NCBI GenBank assembly: GCA_024195585.1
Contig: SWBL01000307.1
Coordinates: 1 to 63,907 of the forward strand
Direction of reading: 5' to 3'
DNA: 63,907 nucleotides
Source of the DNA: Aureobasidium sp. EXF-3400
Lineage: Eukaryota; Ascomycota; Dothideomycetes; Dothideales; Saccotheciaceae
Numbering within the stretch: the stretch's first letter is position 1; each line of letters begins with the position of its first letter. The notes under the pieces are model-generated. The model was given only the letters and a program-made list of their open reading frames with translations, was not told where the DNA came from and searched no databases. Shown in pieces: positions 42,720-52,071 of this stretch. The position numbers were made by a program, and so were the translations under genes.

Positions 42720-44222
42720 TTACAAGTCAAGTCCAGGAGTCAATCCTCCAATCATAGCTGATGCATCTATCTCTTGGCTTTCCCTTGTCTCCAAGTGGAG
42801 GGTATCCTCAGCCTCAGTCTCAGCCTCGGCTGGAGCGTTGAGAGCATCAAGCGGCAGTCTTTCGGACAAAGTGTCCTGTCCCGCCTCAGGTTGCGGCTCA
42901 GGTGAATCCGGGTCCAGTACCCCTGCCAGAGGTGCGGCAACTTCAGCTGCGTCGGGGCGCTGCATCAAGAGCTCTTCGAATGACTTCTCTTGTTCCTTTT
43001 GGACAGGGACATGCAGCGGCAACTGCTCCTGTATAGGTTCTCCAAGCGGCAGGTCTTGTGTATCTTTTGTTTTGTCGTTCATGATTGAGGGACTGGTCGA
43101 GCCGGATTGCTTTCTTTCTTTGATGTTGATAATCTCCAGGCGTTCCTCCTCAGGTAGGCCTTCGAAGAAAGCGATGTTCGCATCCCACAGCTTGACGCAC
43201 TCGAGGTCCCAATTACACTTCTCGACCTCACCATAGACAGGGTGCTTGAATCTGGGGTGTTTCGAAGGCCAAGATGAAGCATGGAAATGGTGTTTGACCA
43301 TAGCGCCCTTGCCCTTATGATTGCCAGAGTCAGAGTGTCCTGTTCCCGCTGCGAATGCCTCAACTGGGAGAACCAATACCCCCCCTAAAAGCTTGGCCTC
43401 TGTGAGGCCGGTGAACTTGTCCCAGAGTACAGGCTTGCCGATTGTCTTCGACATCTCTGCGAGAATTGCGATAGTGAATGCTGAAGGGCCAGTCCCGGTC
43501 AAGACTTCATTGAAGTCAAGATACAAGTCAGATATGGGCTTCCCTTGCTTGATTGACAGATCGTGGAGCCATTTCATGATATTCTCAATCAAGCGCATCA
43601 TGACAGGTAGCCTGGCCTTGCACATGAAGGTCCATTGGCAGAAAGATTGAGCTTTGGATCCCAAGACTGGGTGAGACGCGAAGCTCGGCTCGTCAACCTC
43701 AATGCCAATCACCATATCCACCTCTGCTTCATCGTATATCTTGGGTAGGAATCTTTTGATGGGCCTGATTGCTTCCACATCGATGTCGGCGTACACCCCA
43801 CCTTCGACGTACATAATTAGATATCGCAGTAGATCCGATTTGATGATTCTGGCATTGAGAGACTTGTAGGTATTGACGATGTCGGGCCTGTTGATACCCA
43901 GTGGTCCATAGTGATGCTCAACATAGTAGTCAGCATTGTCATCAGTCAAGACTTCGTAGCGATGGCCTGGGTTCTTGACGGTCCAAGTCCTAGCTCGCTC
44001 GACATCTCTGCTCTCGAATCGTGTCGGATCAACCTTCCAAGATTGCCAGATTTTGCGAGGGAATCTTTTCGACTCGATGACAAGCTCAGATGGTCCGCTC
44101 GTAAGCATATGGAGCGAAAAGCAGATGAGGAGACATATGACAATAAGAACGAACAGCTGTTGCATCTGCCTAGCAAAAAACGCCCAAATTGATGTATTGC
44201 GGTTTGGAGATAGGCCTTTCAT
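42720..44222 (-). CDS. GT32 glycosyltransferase (OCH1/alpha-1,6-mannosyltransferase-like)
   Basis: A single exon of about 500 aa; the first ATG is 44222 (the frame above it begins with GTG). A signal anchor sits at about 18-42 (LFVLIVICLLICFSLHML). The catalytic domain begins with FPRKIWQSWK (residues about 54-63) and has the DxD sugar-nucleotide motif in GGVYADIDVEAIRP plus SDLLRYLIMY before it, the hallmark of OCH1-type GT32. A substrate loop follows at GTGPSAFT. The last 130 residues are acidic, Glu/Pro-rich and probably disordered, unusual for this family. It is divergent from the acyltransferase gene, sharing about 970 bp of promoter. Confidence 0.92.
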   Translation of the reverse strand: MKGLSPNRNTSIWAFFARQMQQLFVLIVICLLICFSLHMLTSGPSELVIESKRFPRKIWQSWKVDPTRFESRDVERARTWTVKNPGHRYEVLTDDNADYYVEHHYGPLGINRPDIVNTYKSLNARIIKSDLLRYLIMYVEGGVYADIDVEAIRPIKRFLPKIYDEAEVDMVIGIEVDEPSFASHPVLGSKAQSFCQWTFMCKARLPVMMRLIENIMKWLHDLSIKQGKPISDLYLDFNEVLTGTGPSAFTIAILAEMSKTIGKPVLWDKFTGLTEAKLLGGVLVLPVEAFAAGTGHSDSGNHKGKGAMVKHHFHASSWPSKHPRFKHPVYGEVEKCNWDLECVKLWDANIAFFEGLPEEERLEIINIKERKQSGSTSPSIMNDKTKDTQDLPLGEPIQEQLPLHVPVQKEQEKSFEELLMQRPDAAEVAAPLAGVLDPDSPEPQPEAGQDTLSERLPLDALNAPAEAETEAEDTLHLETRESQEIDASAMIGGLTPGLDL

Positions 44223-45193
44223 GTTTGGAGTTCGAATCGGATTTAGGAGCACAAAAAGTCAAGGAGAAGATGAAGACCTTCCAAAAGAGCCGTGATGTGA
44301 GGAAAAGAGCGTGTTCAGTTTCAGGTACGCCACAGATCAAGTCCTCGTCTCATAGTCAACATCTGGTCCGGACTTATGACTGATATCAGATACGATGTCC
44401 TACAGGTAGCTGTCTTCTAGACGTGGTGGGGTAGTGGGGTGCAGAACGCTAAGATTAGTCAACAGGTACTGCAGATACAAGCCAAAGGAACAAAGACAGG
44501 TCCCGTCCTCGTTTCCAGCCGTGTTGTTTGTACTTCCCTCTTATCTCTGGAGACGCAAGCCTCGAGTGCGCGGAACACAGTCGGGTAGTGGTCAGAGCTC
44601 CGTCCATACTTCAAGCACCGCGACTGAGATCGAAGATGACAGGGATGCGTCCCCTATGGGCCTATGTCCAGAAGCTGTCACCAGGCCAAATTTAGCTTGT
44701 TCCTGGTCACAACATGCCTCGAGTTTCTCCAGTGGCGCATCAGCTTGAACATGTACCTTGATCTCGCTAAGCCCTGTCCATCGAATCTGTTCCTGGTTAG
44801 TGACAGACTCTTGATCAAGCAAGACTCTGGCTTTTTCGAGCCTGGGTGAGTGACCCTGATGATCTAGATTGACCCTAAGCTGATGATCTCACAGGAAAGC
44901 GAACATCGCGTCTCTGCCGTGCTGACACTCTCAGCTCGGTCGGTTTAAGGTAGGTATCACATGCTGTTGGATTGTGCTCCCATCAAGCCACCGATTGATG
45001 CAGATGCATTTGAAAATTGATGCACTCGCGACAGACGGTCGAAACCTTGGGTGAATACATCGGGGAAAGTTGAACTTGGAAAACATGTTCGCAGTAGCAG
45101 ATACGATGATCATTCTTCTCCGACAATATATCTGCATCTTGCTTCCGCATGCCCAGTTCGCGTCAGAGAACTTGCTGGAACTTCATCTTTACA
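44223..45193. other. Divergent promoter between GT32 and acyltransferase genes
   Basis: About 970 bp between two head-to-head genes. Short frames here have no family features. Probably a shared regulatory region. Confidence 0.55.
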
Positions 45194-46729
45194 ATGTCCC
45201 ACACACCTCGTAACATGATGTCGGCCGAGGAGAACCTCCATGAGATAGAGGCGATGCTCGGTAGCCATGTTCCAAACCCTCAACATCCTCAAGTGAGAAG
45301 GACGTGGTCGATGCCGTTCGCCTCCGGAGCCACACATCCAAGTTTCCACGACAAAGACAAGAAGATCGCTAAACCTGAGCTGCACCGTACAGCATACCTT
45401 GACGGTCTACGCGGCTTTGCAGCGCTCCTGGTCTTCAGTCTGCACCATCAAGTCTGGGGGCACTCCGGGACGGGAGGTGAATTCATCCTCGAAAACGCTT
45501 TTGGCTGGAATGGGATATATCAAATCATTTGCTTCCCAGGCCTCCGTATATTCTTCTCAGGAGGCCATCTCGCAGTTGCTGTCTTCTTCGTAATTTCAGG
45601 CTACGTCTTGTCCATGAAGCCTCTGAGCTTGATACAAGCAGGAGACGTCACCAAGATGTCGGAGAACTTGGCGTCCGCATTGTTCCGTAGATGGCTTCGG
45701 CTATATATCCCAGTTGCGGGCACAACTTTTCTCTGGATGACTTCCTGGCACCTTTTTCAAATCAGATCAAGCAATCCTATCGCTCAAATGCCAGAAACGA
45801 CATATCTTCGTGAACTCTGGAAATGGTATTGCGATTTCAAGAACTATAGCTTTGTCTTCCAGGGCGAAGCGTGGAACGCATACAACGATCACACGTGGTC
45901 AATACCAATGGAGTTCAGAGGGTCGATCGTAGTCTACACTTCGTTGCTGGCATTGTCCAGCTGTAGCAGAAATTCTCGACTGCTCTGCGAATTGGCTCTA
46001 CTCTATTACTTCCTCTACATTGTGGATGGCTGGTACTGTGGTCTATTTGTCGCAGGGATGATCCTGTGCGATCTTGATCTACTCTCAGGACGAGGACAGC
46101 TACCACGTCGGCTGCATGCACTGAAGAAACATCAGACTTGGATTGCATATCTCATCTTCTTCATTGGATTATATCTCGGCGGCGTGCCTTCCATCTCGAA
46201 CGATATTCAACACTTGCGTCAGTCTCCTGGGTGGTACTATCTATCCTTCCTCAAGCCCCAGGCTTTCTGGGATTTCAGGTGGTTCTTCCGCTTCTGGGCA
46301 GCGGTCTGTGTGGTGTCCTCCATACCTCATATCGCCTGGCTAAAGCGATTCTTTGAAACTTCTTTCTGCCAATACCTTGGACGAGTCTCGTTCGGATTCT
46401 ACCTTATTCATGGTCCAGTACTATGGACGCTTGGTGATAGATTATATGCAGCTAGTGGCAGGATTCGAGAAGGACACATTGGTGTTGTTCCTGATTGGAT
46501 CAATCTACTGCCGTTACCAGCAGTGGGGCCTTTTGGTCTGGAGATCAACTACCTGATTCCGCAGTTCATACTGTTGGCATTCACGCTATGGCTAGCAGAG
46601 ATAGTTACCAGATGTCTCGATAAGTTCAGCGTAGATGTTTCTCAGTGGCTCTACAGGAAAGCAAAGAGTCAGAGTCAGAGCCACAGCTCAGAATTGCACC
46701 ACAGCAGGAAACGCGAGATGAAGGACTGA
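45194..46729 (+). CDS. Acyltransferase-3 family membrane O-acyltransferase
   Basis: A single exon of about 511 aa. I chose 45194 (acaATG) over 45149 because of its better context; both are ATG. After a hydrophilic N-tail of about 65 residues comes the family signature TAYLDGLRGFAALLVFSLHH, with the catalytic-type His in the first helix. About ten membrane helices follow, with FFVISGYVLS, DHTWSIPMEFRGSIVVY and LGRVSFGFYLIHGPVLW all typical. These enzymes transfer acetyl or other acyl groups from the cytosolic side to extracytosolic sugars or small molecules. Next to four glycan-type genes, O-acylation of a surface polysaccharide is the simplest reading. Confidence 0.92.
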   Translation: MSHTPRNMMSAEENLHEIEAMLGSHVPNPQHPQVRRTWSMPFASGATHPSFHDKDKKIAKPELHRTAYLDGLRGFAALLVFSLHHQVWGHSGTGGEFILENAFGWNGIYQIICFPGLRIFFSGGHLAVAVFFVISGYVLSMKPLSLIQAGDVTKMSENLASALFRRWLRLYIPVAGTTFLWMTSWHLFQIRSSNPIAQMPETTYLRELWKWYCDFKNYSFVFQGEAWNAYNDHTWSIPMEFRGSIVVYTSLLALSSCSRNSRLLCELALLYYFLYIVDGWYCGLFVAGMILCDLDLLSGRGQLPRRLHALKKHQTWIAYLIFFIGLYLGGVPSISNDIQHLRQSPGWYYLSFLKPQAFWDFRWFFRFWAAVCVVSSIPHIAWLKRFFETSFCQYLGRVSFGFYLIHGPVLWTLGDRLYAASGRIREGHIGVVPDWINLLPLPAVGPFGLEINYLIPQFILLAFTLWLAEIVTRCLDKFSVDVSQWLYRKAKSQSQSHSSELHHSRKREMKD

Positions 46730-47592
46730 GAAAGCATCCATGATGAGTTACCATCACATAGCAATCGAGACTAGTAACACTATCCACTTTGACTTCTTGC
46801 TTTTCTTCTTCTTCTTATCCCGCCCTGTGCTTGCACTCTTTCTGCAACTGTCTCGACATCTATCGCAAAAGGCTGACGATATTACCTTTGCTCCACGCAG
46901 AGGTCTGAAGCTTCCCAGCATCATAAATTCACGTGAAATATGCATTGAGCGTTTCGAAGCTGTACGTACAGCTGGGCCGTCATGGGTACAACTCGGCAAG
47001 ACCTGTCCTGCTAGAGCATGCAGACGGCACGGCAGGTTAGATATGTGGAAGCATGAGCTGCAGAACCGCAGACAAATCAATAGCGTCTCGATAGTCAGAT
47101 ACTCAATCCAGATATCGACTGATTTCTCCTCTTGTATCCTGTGCTGTCGTCGCATGCCAGCATGGTAGCCAAAAAGAGTATCAGGTCAGATAAACCTTAT
47201 TACCGAGTCCAGCGGGCATGCATGCATGCTCCTGATCCGAAACTGCCGCTGCAGATGTCAGCATGTATCTAAGAAAATGGTTCCTGTGGATCGTTCAATC
47301 CTTGGAAAAGTCCCTGCAAGCAATATATCTCGGTCTCGCCGGACCTGGCATATACTTTCACTCAGCTTGGAGGTTACCAGACACAAAAAGAATTTGGAAA
47401 AGCCACTTTATCAACACAGAGCTGAGAGCAGCTGCATGCACGAAGACTTGAATTGAGACACGGCACGAAGGGATGCGGATCTGACGCAAGGGCAGGTCCC
47501 AACGATATCACGAGCTCGTCAAAATCGTCCGAGATTATATAGCTTCAAATGCCTTAGTGTTTATTGTCCTCAACCATGGTGGCTATCTGACC
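46730..47592. other. Intergenic
   Basis: Between the acyltransferase and CFEM genes. Frames of up to 140 codons exist on both strands but lack family features and look random. Confidence 0.55.
47535..47541 (+). promoter_or_regulatory. TATA box of CFEM gene
   Basis: TATATAG, about 52-58 bp upstream of the CFEM ATG. Confidence 0.5.
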
Positions 47593-48274
47593 ATGAGATT
47601 CCTCACACTCGCTTTGGTTACCTGGGCTGCCAGCTCATCGGCCGCAATCGTTCATTCTTGTGGAGTGAGACCTGTCCAACCGTTTAGCAATTGAGCCAGT
47701 AACTGATGCTCTACAGAGTAGCTGTATTGCTCCAGCGATCAAGAAGACAGGCTGTGCACCAAGTGATAGCAAGTGCATCTGCGCATCGGAACACTACTTG
47801 GGCTATCTACAGTACTGTATCACAAAGAAGTGCGAGGTATCAAAGAGAGATGGTAAGAATCCCCCTATCGACATGCTTATTGAAAACTACTGACACATAC
47901 AAGCTGAAATCGAGAGTGCTACAACCTTCTGTAGCGTCGTCTCGGGCGCTCAGGATGGAGGGGAAAGTTCAGATACAGATCTTGTGATCCAGAAGCGTGG
48001 CTCATCTTCGAAACATCGTGGCTCTGGACAGAAACAACCAGTCCCTGTACATGATCATCAGCCAGCTCCTCCGCCACCTCCACCACCTCCTCCCCCTCCA
48101 GCACCTTCAAAAGGGCCGCCTAGCCCGCCTCCTCCTCCTAAACCACCTGGCCCATCTCCCAGTCCACCTAGTCCTCCCAAACCCCCAAGCCCACCTAAGC
48201 CACCACTACCACCAACTCCTACTTCTTCAACCACGTGGTTCTCGCCAACCCCTTCCCACACAGTTCTTCCTTGA
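47593..48274 (+). CDS. Secreted CFEM-domain protein with proline-rich tail
   Basis: Three exons are 47593-47664, 47717-47852 and 47904-48274, with introns 47665-47716 (GTGAGA...ACAG) and 47853-47903 (GTAAGA...CAAG), giving 192 aa. The first exon is a signal peptide (MRFLTLALVTWAASSSAA). The CFEM domain at about 20-90 has the eight cysteines in the family order: CxxxC, TGC, KCIC, YC, KKC and FC. The usual heme-coordinating Asp region is represented by CAPSDSKCIC. CFEM proteins bind heme or act at the fungal surface, some as effectors. The C-terminal 70 residues are Pro-rich (runs of P, then PSPPSPPKPPSP units) and extensin-like. No GPI signal is seen. None of the single open frames covers the full protein; it appears only after splicing. 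Confidence 0.9.
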
Positions 48275-49868
48275 AGCTTGGCCATACATATTCTTGATCG
48301 TCTTCTTACCTATCATCTCAAGACACTCTACATCTCCTTTGTAGTGCGGATGACAATCTGGGCGCATGTTACAACTGGGTTCTTTGATTACCATTTCCCT
48401 TGTTCTTCTTGCTTTTGCTAGGATTAAAGATTAATTATGATTTGACGAATCTTTGAAATTTGGTACATGGATACTGCTGTACCTCTGTTCTCTTGATGGC
48501 TCTCCATCGATGCGTGTGCCTGTCGCTAGCTCTGCTGATCTTTGTCTTATGATGACCTTAACGATCGTTGTGGATGACATCTATCTTTGCCCTGCCTCCT
48601 ATCAGATTAGTCGCCGCATATCAATTCTTCTTTCAGAGTGATCGGTCCGAAGTCATGAGGGTGCGTGGTTCCCTGATTTTATGCTGAGACTGTATTGCAC
48701 TCGCGCAGTTTATGCCGGGGTTATGCTCGTTACACGCATGACCCTGGCACACAACCCATCAAGCTATGGACTTCGTGTGTGATTAGTAAAGAAGGCTGTA
48801 TTGACCTGTATTCTTAACACTCTCAGATTCTCGAACTCATTCTGTCCATGCTTTACATCGTTCTTGACGATGATGGTGCATTTTTGTCATCGAGGTTGCC
48901 TAGTACCTCCCATGCTGGAAATCTGGGCAGACCCGTAAAGCGTGTGCTGAGGTGCATGTTTGACATCGTCGGTAGCAAGTACTGGGAATGGCTCTCTAGG
49001 ATGGAATCAATTTAGACTGATGGCCACCACACTGATCTTCTCAAGCAAACATCGATTATTAAAGTGGGTTCTTGTTCTTTGACCTGGAGAAAATGGTCGT
49101 GTTCGATTCAGGTTAAGAAAACCACAAAGAGCGGGAGCATGGTTGCTTTTGTCAACCTTCCACCAGTGTTGTCATGCTCTAGCGTCGACGGAAGTCTTCT
49201 GAATACTGCTCGGCAATCGTCTAGCGATTCCAAGAGATGTGGTTCGGCCTTGACAGAAGCTTGCGTCATGCTGGTGACAGCCCTATAGCGACGACCGAAT
49301 CGGGGTAGCGCCCGTTGTTTTTCACCAGGTCTTCTTGTGTCGCGACCTCAAGAAACCAGGACACGAATTATCAAAGTTCGTGTCCAAGGATCGGACCAAC
49401 AATCCAGTGCAAATATCGCCGTAGTTCTCTACAGAGGATCTATCGAGTTCTACTACGAAGTTCATGGCCCAGAAGGGCAGGCGACCAGATATCTTCTTCT
49501 TCGACCTCGGGCGGCCTGCATAGACATGTATAAGCAAGGACCTGAAGGTCGCTCCAGCTATGTCTTCTGGGATTCCAAATGCAGGTACGCGTGTCGCATC
49601 GAGTCCGACTCAATGGTCCAAACCTTCTAGAAAGACAGCCCTTGCAGATGATACACCGTACGGCTCTACACTGTATCTTCGTCATGGACGTGCCTCAAAC
49701 AGCGGCTTACATCCTTCGACAAACCCAACATGATCCAGCATCTCGGCATATGACATTAACTAACGGTTCCGGACTCTCCGCTACGTAAGCCTGGAGGATG
49801 GTGAACTTAAAGGAAGTATTGATCGATCACCAGTTCTGAGGGGTGATTCTTCTCTGTGCTCTGAGGCA
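48275..49868. other. Intergenic
   Basis: About 1.6 kb without a supportable gene. A 97-codon frame at 49337-49630 (plus) is mildly protein-like (VVLYRGSIEFYYEVHG) but has no context or family match that I can see. Confidence 0.45.
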
Positions 49869-49875
49869 TATATAA
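49869..49875 (+). promoter_or_regulatory. TATA box of GH5 gene
   Basis: TATATAA, 75-81 bp upstream of the GH5 ATG at 49950. Confidence 0.6.
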
Positions 49876-49949
49876 GTCCAGTGCGCCAACAATGAACCTT
49901 CTCTCATCAAAATCATTTTCAACTCTTGTCTCAGCCAAAAGCAAGAGTC

Positions 49950-51707
49950 ATGCGTTTCTCTTCCTCTTTTGCTCTCACTGCGGGCTTGGCTTTCGCAAAT
50001 GCTGCTGCCATCGTGCCTGCCGAAGATCTCCAAGAGCGCAGTCTGGGCAAGCTCATCTCTGAGATTATTGTTCTGGCCAAGGAGATCATTACAATTCCTA
50101 TCGTCATTGATCAGCAAATCAACAAGAACACCGTCATCAGTACAAACGGAGTCACCTGCAAGGTTACCAACGCGCCTACTCACTTGCGCACTACTTTGTA
50201 CAAGACAACATCGGTGACAAAGTCTTCGACTAAACTATCGACGTCGACCGTCAAGAATGGCAACGGCCAAAGTACCACCACCTCTCTGGTTACCTCGACT
50301 TCATCCAGTGTTGCTCCTGCCACTACTATCTCGGTTTCATCGACTTCGTCATCTGCTTCCGCTACTTCTTCGCACGCCTCGTCTATCTCATCAACCCAGA
50401 CTAGCAGTATTGCCCTGGTCAACACTTCGGCAGCCGGAACAGGATTGAACACCAATCTCTATACCGCAACCTCGACCTACCCCCAGAGTAGCACAACAGT
50501 TACAACTGTCGTCACTTCTACGTCCACGGGAGCTTCCACCACCAAAGTTGTGTCCAGCACAGGTACGACCACTGTTCCTGCCTCTACCACCTCAATCGCT
50601 TCCGGCGAGTGGACCGACTGGACTATCTTCAGTGCCAATGGTGTCAATTTGGGCAATTGGCTCGAAATCGAGAGGTCTAACAACCAATACTTCTGGGACT
50701 CGTACGTCAACGGCTCCGCAGTCACTGATGAGTGGACATTTTGCGAGGTTCTTGGCGATTCTTGCGGTTCCGTACTGGAAGCACATTATGGGTCTGCTGT
50801 CACCACCGAAACTATCGATAAACTTGCTGGAGTAGGTGTCAACTTCCTTCGCATTCCCACCACATACGCTGCCTGGATTGATTTGCCGGGATCCGAGCTT
50901 TACCACGGCAAACAGCAAACCTGGCTCAAGACCATCTGCGACTATGCGATCAGCACTTATGGTATGAGGGTAGTGATTGGTCTCCACTCTCTTCCTGGTG
51001 GTGTTAATGGTCTCGATATCGGCGAGGCAGCTGGCCACGACGGATGGTTCTACAATGAAACTAATCTGGAGTATTCCTACAAGGCCGTCTCTGCTATTAT
51101 TAGCTTTGTTGAAGACTCATCTTACTCCTGGGCATACACTCTGAGTGTCATTAACGAAGCGTCCGATAACCCATCCGAGTTCGCCACAGCCAATACTCTT
51201 ACCACCAATGGCACTGAATGGATCGTTGCTTATACTACAGGGGTATTTGATTTGATCGCCAGTTCCAGTGTTTCCAAGCTGCCGGTCATGCTTCAAGACT
51301 GCTTCCTGGGAGAGGAACACTGGTCCAGCCACTTCGACTCTACTGCCAATCTCGTCATCGACACTCATATCTACTACTTTGCTGCTTCAGGCATCTACTC
51401 CGAATACGTCAACAGCGCTGTGTGTGGTCAAGCTTCCGTCGCTCCCGGCGACGGCAAGTTTCCTGTTTTCATCGGAGAATGGTCTCTTCAGGTTCTTTAC
51501 AATAACACTTACGACGCCCGCGAGAGCATCTTAAACACTCAGAGATATGCTTGGAGCCGTTATGTACAGGGTGGCTCTTTCTGGGGTGCGATCTTCAATG
51601 GTACTGACTCAGTCGATGGTGAGGGCACGCAGCGTGATTACTGGAGCTATGATCGTCTCATCGATGCTGGCGTTATCAAGAGCCCTACCAACGCAACTTA
51701 TTGCTAA
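49950..51707 (+). CDS. Secreted GH5 exo-beta-1,3-glucanase-like enzyme with Ser/Thr-rich N-terminal region
   Basis: A single exon of 585 aa. The start at 49950 gives a signal peptide (SSSFALTAGLAFANAAA). Residues about 70-215 are Ser/Thr-rich, probably O-glycosylated. The GH5 domain begins at FSANGVNLGNWLEIE (about 225). The acid/base Glu is in VINEAS and the nucleophile Glu in FIGEWSLQ; the substrate-site HSLPGGVNG and DTHIYYF are present. This is the fungal subfamily acting on beta-1,3-glucan in the cell wall. An N-terminal stalk before the catalytic domain, rather than after it, is less common. It ends in a Cys and has no GPI signal. Confidence 0.92.
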   Translation: MRFSSSFALTAGLAFANAAAIVPAEDLQERSLGKLISEIIVLAKEIITIPIVIDQQINKNTVISTNGVTCKVTNAPTHLRTTLYKTTSVTKSSTKLSTSTVKNGNGQSTTTSLVTSTSSSVAPATTISVSSTSSSASATSSHASSISSTQTSSIALVNTSAAGTGLNTNLYTATSTYPQSSTTVTTVVTSTSTGASTTKVVSSTGTTTVPASTTSIASGEWTDWTIFSANGVNLGNWLEIERSNNQYFWDSYVNGSAVTDEWTFCEVLGDSCGSVLEAHYGSAVTTETIDKLAGVGVNFLRIPTTYAAWIDLPGSELYHGKQQTWLKTICDYAISTYGMRVVIGLHSLPGGVNGLDIGEAAGHDGWFYNETNLEYSYKAVSAIISFVEDSSYSWAYTLSVINEASDNPSEFATANTLTTNGTEWIVAYTTGVFDLIASSSVSKLPVMLQDCFLGEEHWSSHFDSTANLVIDTHIYYFAASGIYSEYVNSAVCGQASVAPGDGKFPVFIGEWSLQVLYNNTYDARESILNTQRYAWSRYVQGGSFWGAIFNGTDSVDGEGTQRDYWSYDRLIDAGVIKSPTNATYC

Positions 51708-52071
51708 ATATAGCCAGACGAGGCCAACGTGCGTCGACTCGACCTGGAGCACTGCAGTCGAACCAATGGACACTCGGGGCAAGTCAGCAGCGAACAAGTA
51801 TCCAGATGCTGTGGCTGTGGGGATCTGAGGCGGTGATGATATGGCTAGTACACTTACATAGACATAATCATAGACTAAATTTATGAGGATGAAGATGAGT
51901 TCATCGGAATCTTGACAATGCTCATCTTGGACACGTATTGAACTTTATCACAATGGGGAAGAATTGAGAATAATACAAGGATCCAGCCTTCCTATGTCTT
52001 GCTACAGAACTATACATCTAGCAACACGCTCTCGGAGCGTTCATTTGTTGCAATCAAATCTGTTGTTCCAC
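51708..52071. other. Intergenic between convergent genes
   Basis: Shared 3' flank of the GH5 gene and the sugar transporter gene. No gene is seen. Confidence 0.6.

Noticed and set aside
42649..43236. 195-codon Ser-rich plus-strand frame
   Set aside because: Antisense to the acidic tail of the GT32 gene, whose own frame is conserved in its catalytic part.
46740..47168. 142-codon plus-strand frame after the acyltransferase gene
   Set aside because: It has a hydrophobic run near the start, but the rest is low in structure and overlaps an equally long antisense frame; nothing supports a gene.
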